Position numbers and translations under genes: made by a program | Shown here: positions 1 through 5,887 of the stretch, one piece after another | How positions within the stretch are numbered: position 1 is the first letter of the stretch | How the letters are laid out: each line of letters opens with the position of its first letter | Notes under the pieces: model-generated | The model's database searches: none | What the model was told of the DNA's origin: nothing | The model's input: only the letters and a program-made list of their open reading frames with translations | Source of the DNA: Galactobacillus timonensis | GTDB taxonomy: Bacteria; Bacillota_I; Bacilli_A; Erysipelotrichales; Erysipelotrichaceae | DNA length: 18,786 bases | Direction of reading: 5' to 3' | NCBI RefSeq assembly: GCF_900240265.1 | Contig: NZ_LT964742.1 | Coordinates: forward strand, 1 to 18,786

Positions 1-905
1 CCTTTACTCACGCCATTGCCATAGGTGCCATCCGTGAAGTGCACCACGAAAGCCTGATACCAGGCTGAGGTGTAAGCCTTGGAACCGCGATAGTGCGCAT
101 AGCGGATACCGTCGGCAGAGAAGATCGCCTGCGGCGAGCACATGTAGGCGATGCCGGCCGGATCACGATACTTACCGTCCCACTCGCCATGTGTCAGCTT
201 GCCGTCCTTGCCTACCTGGAAGAACAGGTAGTTCGTTGCGTCTGCCGGCTGGCCTGCTTTGCCATCGATCGAGCAGTAGGGGCCATAAATCGTTCCATAG
301 GCGTTGCCGCCTGATCCACCCATCTCGAAGAGGTCATTGCCTGCCTTGGAAAGGATATAGACCGATGCGTCCATGTCCTTTAACTGCGCCGGCTTGTCCG
401 GTACGATCAGGCCGATGTACTTGCCCTTGTAAACGCCGCAGGTCACCCCGCCGGCCTGAAACTCTGTAAAACCGTTTGCAATCATTGTTGTCTCCCAATA
501 TTTGTACCTGAGCGCCCCTAGCGCATCGCTCCAATTACACGGCTTATCGCAGGCCCGTCTTCCCATCTTGCTGTCGTGCTGATTGGTGCCAAACTGTTGG
601 CCGTTGAAGTAGAAGCACACATGTGACAGCTTGTGTGTGGTTCCACCTCGCTTGGCATGCGGGAACAGGACGATGTCACCATCCCGAAACTGTCCGGCGG
701 GAACGAAATCGAACCATTGCGCCCACCGTTTCCTGTTGTACCAGATGTTGTCTGCGTAGCCATCACCGCCGATAGGTGACTTGTAAGTAGGACAGCCAAT
801 AATGCGTAGAAACTCCTTGTATAAATCGACGCACTGGATACCGGCTACTCCATCAATGTCTTTGCCCCATCCGGAATACTTAGTGTGAAATTCTGAAGGT
901 GTCAT
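1..905 (-). CDS. Endolysin with N-terminal CHAP domain (partial, runs off the left edge)
   Basis: The frame is open from ATG at 905 to base 1, at least 301 codons, with the C-terminus outside the window. Residues about 1-138 look like a CHAP cysteine amidase/peptidase that cuts peptidoglycan: the Cys is in IQCVDLYKEF (C25) and the His in KLSHVCFYF (H95). Residues about 141 onward form a second, Gly/Tyr/Trp-rich domain that I do not recognise; it may bind the cell wall or be a second hydrolase. The ribosome-binding site AAAGGAGG sits only 3 bases before the ATG, unusually close, and an intrinsic terminator ends about 20 bases upstream. A second SD-ATG pair lies inside the gene at codon 141. 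No holin was recognised nearby. CHAP assignment is by motif and length; the second domain is unassigned. Confidence 0.85.
   Translation of the reverse strand, partial: MTPSEFHTKYSGWGKDIDGVAGIQCVDLYKEFLRIIGCPTYKSPIGGDGYADNIWYNRKRWAQWFDFVPAGQFRDGDIVLFPHAKRGGTTHKLSHVCFYFNGQQFGTNQHDSKMGRRACDKPCNWSDALGALRYKYWETTMIANGFTEFQAGGVTCGVYKGKYIGLIVPDKPAQLKDMDASVYILSKAGNDLFEMGGSGGNAYGTIYGPYCSIDGKAGQPADATNYLFFQVGKDGKLTHGEWDGKYRDPAGIAYMCSPQAIFSADGIRYAHYRGSKAYTSAWYQAFVVHFTDGTYGNGVSK
485..496 (-). promoter_or_regulatory. Possible internal ribosome-binding site and start inside the endolysin gene
   Basis: On the minus strand GGGAG (496-492) is followed by 6 bases and an in-frame ATG at 485, codon 141, exactly at the junction between the CHAP domain and the second domain. 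Several Gram-positive phage endolysins make an extra short product of only the C-terminal domain from such a site. This is inferred from spacing and position only. Confidence 0.45.
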
Positions 906-924
906 ATGCCTCCTTTCGCGCATG

Positions 925-947
925 AAAAAAGCCCCGATGGGGCTTTT
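925..947 (-). terminator. Intrinsic terminator just upstream of the endolysin
   Basis: On the minus strand AAAAGCCCC, loop ATC and GGGGCTTTT form a perfect stem continuing into a run of six T (930-925). It closes the tail/small-gene operon and stands directly before the endolysin ribosome-binding site. The A-run on the other side makes it potentially bidirectional. Confidence 0.85.
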
Positions 948-970
948 GCATATTTATTTAAGCCTGTAAA

Positions 971-1117
971 TCACGACAAGTGATCTACCATAACTGTTTG
1001 GCCCGCGAGCGGCTCCGCTAATGGTTTGCCCGACTTGCAAATAGGCAATAATAACTTGATAGCTAATCCGCGGATGACCTTGTAGGTGATGCTCCCGTAC
1101 TGGATCGTCTCGACCAT
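971..1117 (-). CDS. Small hypothetical protein, 48 aa
   Basis: A short frame beginning MVETIQYGSITYKVIRG and ending at TGA 973-971. An AAGGAG motif lies about 12 bases before the ATG, inside the end of the preceding gene, which stops 2 bases upstream. I do not recognise a family. The N-terminal half looks like a short beta-rich phage protein; the second half is less convincing and could be readthrough of a once longer frame. It is the last frame before the terminator at 925-947. Confidence 0.45.
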   Translation of the reverse strand: MVETIQYGSITYKVIRGLAIKLLLPICKSGKPLAEPLAGQTVMVDHLS

Positions 1118-1119
1118 GG

Positions 1120-1257
1120 TTATCTCAGCTCCTTGATCCGGTCACGGATCTCTTCACTGCGCTTCGTGTACTGGTCGACGTCCTCGTACTTGGAAAGCTC
1201 CCGCACCAGGATCTCGATCAGATCCAGCATGTCAGCAACGACTCCCAGGAGCGCCAT
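1120..1257 (-). CDS. Small helical hypothetical protein, 45 aa
   Basis: The frame begins MALLGVVADMLDLIEILVRE and ends with a charged helix, TKRSEEIRDRIKELR. Its ATG shares one base with the TGA of the upstream gene (TGATG), a typical coupled arrangement. The pattern suggests one amphipathic helix followed by a charged coiled-coil-like tail. The N-terminal stretch is moderately hydrophobic but interrupted by Asp and Glu, so it is a poor membrane segment. No family recognised. It belongs to the chain of tiny coupled genes between the receptor region and the endolysin. Confidence 0.6.
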   Translation of the reverse strand: MALLGVVADMLDLIEILVRELSKYEDVDQYTKRSEEIRDRIKELR

Positions 1258-1421
1258 CAGTCGCCGCCTTCTTTCCTGCCGTCGGTGATCCGCTTCGGCT
1301 GTTCCGTCGTGGAATAGCGCCCGTTCATGTTGTTCGTTACCGATCCGATGGACACCTGCCAGTAGTAGGCGATGGCCTCCTTGATCTCCGGAATGCTCAG
1401 CCCGTAGCTGATCTCAGGCAT
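1257..1421 (-). CDS. Small hypothetical protein, 54 aa
   Basis: The ATG at 1421 overlaps the stop of the XkdX gene by 8 bases, and GGAGAGG lies upstream within that gene. The protein begins MPEISYGLSIPEIKEAIAYY and ends in a hydrophilic Lys/Arg/Gly-rich tail. There is no membrane span, so it is not a holin. No family recognised. The coupled position after xkdX and before another tiny gene supports it being translated. Confidence 0.6.
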   Translation of the reverse strand: MPEISYGLSIPEIKEAIAYYWQVSIGSVTNNMNGRYSTTEQPKRITDGRKEGGD

Positions 1422-1563
1422 TGAATGCCTCTCCTGTGATCTCTTCGTACTGTTCCGCAGTGATGAACTTCGGAACATAGACCTTGATGGCTTCCTTGGC
1501 AGCTTCTTCGCCCTTTTCACGCTTCAGGCGTGCGTAATAGTTCTTCACGAAATTGAAAAACAT
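1414..1563 (-). CDS. xkdX: XkdX family phage protein, 49 aa
   Basis: The 49-residue product begins MFFNFVKNYYARLK and ends with the typical XkdX core, a Phe-Ile-Thr-Ala-Glu-Gln-Tyr-Glu-Glu-Ile-Thr-Gly motif (residues about 33-44). XkdX-family proteins are about 40-50 residues and lie between tail-fibre genes and lysis genes in Bacillota phages and PBSX-like elements; their function is unknown. Its ATG shares one base with the TGA of the upstream 86-aa gene and its end overlaps the next gene by 8 bases, so translation is probably coupled. Length, motif and position all agree. Confidence 0.85.
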   Translation of the reverse strand: MFFNFVKNYYARLKREKGEEAAKEAIKVYVPKFITAEQYEEITGEAFNA

Positions 1564-1823
1564 CAGTTAGTACCTCCTGTCTGCAGTGCGGCGATCATTT
1601 CCATCAGCCCGGCGATCGCGTCCTCATTCGCCTGGATGCGCTCCGTCTGATCCGGCTGAGCACTGTGGTCGATGACATTTCCCTGCGCATCCTTGTCCGG
1701 TTTTTCTGTCCATGTCGTGAAGACCAGCTCGTCCGGCTTGCTACCAGGGAGTAGACGTCCGTCGTCTCTCTGCCACTCTTCCGGCTTCTTCAGTTCCTTG
1801 CCTGCTGTGTTGAAGATTTTCAT
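1563..1823 (-). CDS. Small tail-region protein, 86 aa, with C-terminal coil
   Basis: The start at 1823 is chosen because GAGGAAAG lies just upstream; a longer frame to 1865 begins within the RT remnant and lacks this. The protein begins MKIFNTAGKELKKPEEW, a beginning common to small proteins downstream of tail-fibre genes in Bacillota phages. The middle is acidic and Trp-containing, and the end (RIQANEDAIAGLMEMIAAL) looks like a short coiled coil. It probably associates with the tail tip or fibre, but no biochemical role is known to me. It is coupled to xkdX through a TGATG junction. Confidence 0.75.
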   Translation of the reverse strand: MKIFNTAGKELKKPEEWQRDDGRLLPGSKPDELVFTTWTEKPDKDAQGNVIDHSAQPDQTERIQANEDAIAGLMEMIAALQTGGTN

Positions 1824-1854
1824 CGTGTTCTTTCCTCTTTTCTTTCTGAGTCCT

Positions 1855-2092
1855 GAAATCTGCACCTGGAAACAGCTCAGCGAAGAGCTGGTCCATGCGG
1901 TTCACTCTGAAGTAGTTGTTCGGTATCCGGAGAACCGTCCCGCGCCAGGAGCGATAGCACTCCGCCGCACGTTCCGGCTCCATCCCGATCCGCTTGAAGG
2001 TTCGGCCAAATGTCGTACTCATAGCGCTGGACCGATTCCTTCCAGTCTGATCCCTGCTTTGACTTCTGGAACGCTTCATAGAGCGCGCCCAT
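1855..2092 (-). pseudogene. Remnant of a phage reverse transcriptase (N- and C-terminal ends only)
   Basis: From an ATG at 2092 with AAAGG eight bases upstream, frame 1 reads MGALYEAFQKSKQGSDWK then SVQRYE (to about 1997), matching the beginning of RTs in Bacillota phage tail loci as I remember them. In this frame the sequence then becomes compositionally odd and stops at 1877, giving a 71-aa product. In the +1 frame, from about 1995, the sequence reads KRIGMEPERAAECYRSWRG and then RVNRMDQLFAELF, resembling the C-terminal end of the same RTs (SWRG, then a MD-LY--LF pattern). The finger, palm and thumb domains and the YxDD catalytic motif are absent: roughly 300 or more residues appear deleted and the join is out of frame. 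That frame stays open to 1741, into the next gene. Identification is from memory of the family, not from a search. Confidence 0.6.
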
Positions 2093-2130
2093 GTTGGATA
2101 CCTTTTCGATGCCCTGCATATAAAACAAAC

Positions 2131-2181
2131 AAAAAACTCGGAGGCTGACAGGCTGCCGGACGTATCCGGCGCCGTCCTCCG
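2131..2181 (-). terminator. Long hairpin with T-run downstream of the receptor gene
   Basis: On the minus strand CGGAGG (2181-2176) pairs with CCTCCG (2144-2139), enclosing an inner stem GCCGGA-TACG-TCCGGC that extends by GGC/GCC past a bulged A. TTTTTT follows at 2136-2131. It may be an intrinsic terminator after the receptor gene, or a structured RNA element left from a retroelement between its target gene and RT. Confidence 0.6.
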
Positions 2182-2226
2182 CACATATTCGGCTGAATGA
2201 GCCGGGACAGTGGCTCCTTTCGGTCT

Positions 2227-2256
2227 GAATCCGCCCGCTGATCGCGGTCGGGATTC
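2227..2256 (-). repeat. Hairpin directly after the receptor gene stop codon
   Basis: On the minus strand GAATCC (2256-2251) pairs with GGATTC (2232-2227), with an inner CCGC-GATCA-GCGG stem. It starts 5 bases after the TAA of the receptor gene. Some diversity-generating retroelements have a hairpin just beyond the variable region that promotes retrohoming; here that role is only a suggestion. Confidence 0.5.
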
Positions 2257-2261
2257 TGGAT

Positions 2262-3089
2262 TTACTTGCAGATACCGAAAGCGGGACGGACCCCAAGCGA
2301 GTAGCTCGCGCCGGCGTAGCCGGCAATGCCGTTGTTGCCCACGTGAGCGAAATCCGCAGAGCTGACAACGTCGCGAAGCCACCAGGTGGTGCGGTTGATG
2401 ATACGGCTGTGGTCAAGCCGGAACAGCGGGAGCTGTGACTTGTCGATGCTGTACCAGTTCGGCATGTTTTTCCCGTCATTCATGGCTGATCCGTGGAAAT
2501 AATCGCATCCGTAAACCATGCGCTCATTCATCAGCTCGACCGTGCTGTCGTACCATGTTCCGCCTGACTCAGAGTTTCCGGAAACAGCGTTCTGCAGATG
2601 CTCGCGATGGTTCAGAATGTGATCACCGAATGCTGTCTTGATCGTGGTCTTTGCCTGTGCCAGGTTGGACGTGTACATTGCAGAGCCAACATACGCGCCG
2701 GTCGTGACGTTGCTGGTATTCATCTGCGCGCTGTAGAGAATCGTGTCCGGGACAATGACAAGATGGTGCGTCGTGCACTCCGTGTCTCCGGTATGCAGCC
2801 AGTAGTCGAATCCGGCGATCCGCCAGTTCACGTCTCCGATTGTCCAGTAGTCTCCGATGTAAAGATCCTTGAACGTTCCGGCTTCGATCTCAGCCAGCTG
2901 TTCATCCGTGACAGCATTGCCGAGGCTCTTGCCTCTGTAGAGGCTGTTATGGAATCCTGCAGTCTGGAAGTCCAGGAAGTTCGGCAGGTCTGTCAGCTGG
3001 AACAGCTTCGTGCCTGCATCTGTGGTGACGAGTGCCTTTGCTGATTTGTCTGTTGTTGTTCCGTAATTCTTCAAAAGTGAATCAGTCAT
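2262..3089 (-). CDS. Tail receptor-type protein with C-terminal DUF6273-like variable domain
   Basis: 275 residues; ATG at 3089 with GGAGG 11 bases upstream. Residues about 75-275 have the pattern I associate with DUF6273: FKDLYIGDYWTI, then VNWRIAGFDYW, CTTHHLVIVPDT, LNHRE, and finally WWLRDV...GVRPAFGI at the end. This C-type-lectin-like fold displays a variable surface and is a known kind of target of diversity-generating retroelements in gut phages. Codons for residues 249-263 are strikingly NNC (12 of 15), as expected if they descend from AAC in a template repeat. The gene follows the baseplate genes and is probably the tip adhesin. The RT remnant lies about 170 bases downstream. No template repeat was found in this window. 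Confidence 0.75.
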   Translation of the reverse strand: MTDSLLKNYGTTTDKSAKALVTTDAGTKLFQLTDLPNFLDFQTAGFHNSLYRGKSLGNAVTDEQLAEIEAGTFKDLYIGDYWTIGDVNWRIAGFDYWLHTGDTECTTHHLVIVPDTILYSAQMNTSNVTTGAYVGSAMYTSNLAQAKTTIKTAFGDHILNHREHLQNAVSGNSESGGTWYDSTVELMNERMVYGCDYFHGSAMNDGKNMPNWYSIDKSQLPLFRLDHSRIINRTTWWLRDVVSSADFAHVGNNGIAGYAGASYSLGVRPAFGICK

Positions 3090-3122
3090 ATCTTCTTTTT
3101 CCTCCCCACTTAATCACTTTTT

Positions 3123-3884
3123 TCATTCGTAGATCAGATGCTTCTCGGTGATGATGTTGTTCCCTTCATCGTCCAGAACTTCGTTCCCTTCGTCGTCCTT
3201 CAGGATGAAATAAACATATCCGTCGAACCAGCTGAACCCGTGCGCTGTGTCAAATCCGGCAGGGAGAGAAGCGCTCAGTCTGTCGATCTGCAGCTGCAGG
3301 CTTCCTGCGACATCAGTTCCCAGCTTGTCCTTGATGGCGTTAAACCATTCGGTAAATTGTGCCTCGTTTTGCGCGTACCACTGCCCAAAATCGGGATTTT
3401 TTATCGTCGCTGCCACAATGCCGCAGAGACTTGTGTCCTTGCGCGTGTCGGTGATCGCAGCTTGTGTGATTGCTGTGGCACCAGCTGCGACGTAGATCTG
3501 TGCCAAAACAATCTGGTAGATGTTATTAGCTCTTACAGGTGCCGTTGCTGTCGGGCTTGCACTGTATGTGCCTGTGATCGCCTTGATCGTGATTTTCCGA
3601 TCCGTGTCGTTACGCTCCACGACAATGGTGTCGATGCGCGGATAGGTTGCCCCTGCTGTTGCCAGCGTCAGCCTTGTGGCACTGTCAAAAAAGCGCACCT
3701 TGCCGTCGATGTTGGCATAGCCGGAAGAGACGGAAACATCCATCCCACCAGCGGATGTCACTTGCAATTCTCCGTCGAAAACACCGGTCGTGAAGAACTT
3801 TCGCAGCCACTCCGCAAAGCTGTCAGCGTCATACAGTCTGTCGCTGTCTACGCTATTCCAAAAAAGCCCATACTGATCACTCAT
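3123..3884 (-). CDS. Baseplate/tail-fibre structural protein, 253 aa
   Basis: Start at 3884 is chosen for its strong GGAGG upstream and its 8-base overlap with the preceding gene; a longer frame to 3917 lacks this. N-terminal residues (MSDQYGLFWNSVDSDRLYDADSF) and the following IDTIVVERNDTDRKITIKAI stretch are typical of baseplate or upper-fibre proteins of Bacillota siphophages: a short head that attaches to the tail tip, then a beta-rich body with repeated Ala/Thr-rich strands. The C-terminus (FDGYVYFILKDDEGNEV, then acidic repeats) is hydrophilic. It probably attaches to the Gp37-like protein and supports the receptor protein encoded next. Exact family not certain. Confidence 0.75.
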   Translation of the reverse strand: MSDQYGLFWNSVDSDRLYDADSFAEWLRKFFTTGVFDGELQVTSAGGMDVSVSSGYANIDGKVRFFDSATRLTLATAGATYPRIDTIVVERNDTDRKITIKAITGTYSASPTATAPVRANNIYQIVLAQIYVAAGATAITQAAITDTRKDTSLCGIVAATIKNPDFGQWYAQNEAQFTEWFNAIKDKLGTDVAGSLQLQIDRLSASLPAGFDTAHGFSWFDGYVYFILKDDEGNEVLDDEGNNIITEKHLIYE

Positions 3885-4065
3885 GAGATACCTCCGAAAC
3901 TGTAAAGAAGCGCACATCCGGATTGTTAATGAGGCGCGTCGTTACGAAAAAAGTTTGCCCTGATAAGTCGATGTATTCGCCTCTCTTAAAATCAACTGCA
4001 ATCACGCGCTTTTCAGCCTGTAAAGCATCAAAAACGGCTGAGGATTCGATTTGTTTGATTTCCAT
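3877..4065 (-). CDS. Small hypothetical tail-region protein, 62 aa
   Basis: An ATG at 4065 follows a clear TAGGAG site, and the stop overlaps the next gene by 8 bases, so it is translated within the baseplate operon. The protein begins MEIKQIESSAVFDALQ and has a beta-rich middle (IAVDFKRGEYIDL, FFVTTRLI). No signal peptide or membrane segment. I do not recognise a family. Its position between two baseplate genes suggests a small structural or assembly factor, but nothing in the sequence shows this. Confidence 0.7.
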   Translation of the reverse strand: MEIKQIESSAVFDALQAEKRVIAVDFKRGEYIDLSGQTFFVTTRLINNPDVRFFTVSEVSHE

Positions 4066-4074
4066 GTTTTTCTC

Positions 4075-4500
4075 CTATGCGATTCTCACCCACATATAAA
4101 CAGCCAAGTACGGAGGCAGATTGTTATGCGGCTGACCGCCGCCTACCCATGAAGTTCTTACAGCGCCGTTTTCTCCTGTTGTCGGTTCGTTATTATTAAC
4201 TGCGCCGCCGTTAACCCATGTGCAGTAATCATTATTTCCGGTAGTGTTAACCGGATATCCGACCTGATAGGAGCCTGATGAGTGCCTATGCTTTGGCATT
4301 TCCGCTTTTGTTAGCGTGTGCTGTGCTTCTCCACCTGTTGATCCTGCGGCGTAAGTATCACCTGCCGCTAGCAGAAAACGATCCTTCAGGCGCTCCCATG
4401 TGCCTCCAAAATGAACAGATGGATTTGTAGCATCAATCGATAAGTAAATGCTCCCGATCGGCATCCGATCAGCCTGCATTGTCTTGATTTTTTCAGCCAT
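4075..4500 (-). CDS. Collar/Gp10-like baseplate protein, 141 aa
   Basis: The sequence has features of the tail-collar/baseplate Gp10 C-terminal family: GSIYLSIDATNPSVHFGGTW near the start, then LKDRFLLAAGDTY, a His cluster in LTKAEMPKHRH (residues about 63-73), an Asn/Thr/Gly-rich loop, and the ending QPHNNLPPYLAVYMWVRI. In longer fibres this domain forms an iron- or metal-binding beta-structured tip with H-x-H sites. Here it stands alone as a small separate gene, without the usual long fibre shaft. It overlaps the Gp37-like gene by 8 bases. Probably a baseplate tip or adaptor. Confidence 0.8.
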   Translation of the reverse strand: MAEKIKTMQADRMPIGSIYLSIDATNPSVHFGGTWERLKDRFLLAAGDTYAAGSTGGEAQHTLTKAEMPKHRHSSGSYQVGYPVNTTGNNDYCTWVNGGAVNNNEPTTGENGAVRTSWVGGGQPHNNLPPYLAVYMWVRIA

Positions 4501-5887
4501 ACGCCACTCCTGTCACTAAGATCGCAAAGTCTGATGAGACCGCTTTTGTGCAGTAAAAATTGATCGTTTTTCCACCTGCATCGTCAACGCCGTAAAACTT
4601 AATCAATTGGAAATTAGCAAGCTCTGTATTCGTCGGTACTTGACTCGATCCGGTCGGATAAGCGCTGACATCGACCGTGTCCCACTGGTACGCATTGGCC
4701 ATCGTTTTGGAATACTTTTGATAACCCACCCCATTGATCGTCTCCGATGTGTGTGCATCCGATGTGCTGACCGCGATGACTTCGCTTGCATGCTTTGATC
4801 CGCCAACACTGACACCGCCTCCGCCTGTGCTGGTCATCGTTCCCAGCAGGTTCTTGACCGTCAGACCTTCGCCAAACTTCGGCTCAATCTTATAGATGCC
4901 ATTTTCATAAACTTCTGAAATCTCCGTGATTCTGAGGTTCTGCGTGATTCCGTAAGCTTCTTTTTGGACCGTTACAATATCGCCAAGATCGTAGTCTACA
5001 AGGTACTTAAAATTCCCATCCGGATTGACTGACGCATCGAAAGACGATGCCAGGATCGAATTTGAAAGAGCGACATTCCCACGCTGTTTAAGCGCATCTT
5101 TGTATTGATCGGCAGTAATCTTATCGCTCTGCACATCCGTCGCAGACAAAAAGCTCTCGCGTCTCTCTAAGCCTGTGGAATCGGTCGCTCCAACCTCAAC
5201 GATTGTGCGATCCGATCCCTCGCCCTGCCCGCCAACATAGCAGACGTTTTTATAGATCTGTTCGTTTTCTTCATACGTCGCGCTGTCAAGATTTGCAAAG
5301 CCATCTGAAAAGATGACACGCTCCCGATCTGACTGCGTGATGGAGTGATCCAAGCCTCGATAAAACTCAAAATAGATCTTCTTGTTTACAAAATCAGGAC
5401 GGAACCGGAAACCTGTTGCCATCCCAGCACAGATCTCTTCCACCTTAGCCAAAAGACTTTGATAGGTCGCTTGGAAGGTAACTGTCTCCGTGTAGCCATT
5501 CAGCGGTCCAAGCTCAACCTGGGGAATTGCCGCTGCATTGCTATAGATCTCCCTGATCGCCAGCTCTGCCTTTTTCCCGTAGCAGGCGTAAAAAGGGCGA
5601 ATCAGCCGACGATCCATATAGGATGACAAAAAGCGGCCTTTGGCTGTGATCTCAGCTTTCTTTGCCGTTTCTTCAAGCTTTAGATCCTCGATCACGCCTG
5701 CTTCTTTCGCACCTTTCTTCCAGACCAAAGAGCCACGCCGCAGCAGTGCAGTATTGGCTTCTGTGATCGGGCAGTGCAGTTCGAAAGATCCTGGTTCTGA
5801 GTATTTCCGGTTCCATTGCAGGCTCGAAAAATTGTCTACAATACCGGCAAAATCCATGCTTGCAGTATAAATCCTAACTTCGATCAT
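4493..5887 (-). CDS. Tail-associated structural protein, ReqiPepy6 Gp37-like
   Basis: 464 residues. The beginning (MIEVRIYTASMDFAGIVDNF, then LQWNRKYSEPGSFELHCP) is the hallmark of the siphovirus ReqiPepy6 Gp37-like family, which takes the place of the Tal/gp27-like hub below the Dit ring. The N-terminal 350 residues form the hub-like region with WKKGAKEAGVIEDL and YDLGDIVTV motifs; then a Gly-rich linker near residues 350-362 (GGGGVSVGG) leads to a small C-terminal domain. No catalytic peptidoglycan-hydrolase motif is seen. It overlaps dit by 4 bases (ATGA) and the collar-like gene by 8. Confidence 0.85.
   Translation of the reverse strand: MIEVRIYTASMDFAGIVDNFSSLQWNRKYSEPGSFELHCPITEANTALLRRGSLVWKKGAKEAGVIEDLKLEETAKKAEITAKGRFLSSYMDRRLIRPFYACYGKKAELAIREIYSNAAAIPQVELGPLNGYTETVTFQATYQSLLAKVEEICAGMATGFRFRPDFVNKKIYFEFYRGLDHSITQSDRERVIFSDGFANLDSATYEENEQIYKNVCYVGGQGEGSDRTIVEVGATDSTGLERRESFLSATDVQSDKITADQYKDALKQRGNVALSNSILASSFDASVNPDGNFKYLVDYDLGDIVTVQKEAYGITQNLRITEISEVYENGIYKIEPKFGEGLTVKNLLGTMTSTGGGGVSVGGSKHASEVIAVSTSDAHTSETINGVGYQKYSKTMANAYQWDTVDVSAYPTGSSQVPTNTELANFQLIKFYGVDDAGGKTINFYCTKAVSSDFAILVTGVAYG

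Noticed and set aside
2093..2261. Template repeat of the receptor variable region
   Set aside because: The intergenic segment does not resemble the WWLRD-GVRPAF coding sequence, so no template repeat is called.
2398..2641. Overlapping minus and plus frames within the receptor gene
   Set aside because: Alternate frames of a well-supported gene; no start signals.
3138..3905. Long plus-strand open frame opposite the fibre gene
   Set aside because: It is the antisense shadow of the 253-aa baseplate gene; odd Cys-rich composition and no SD.
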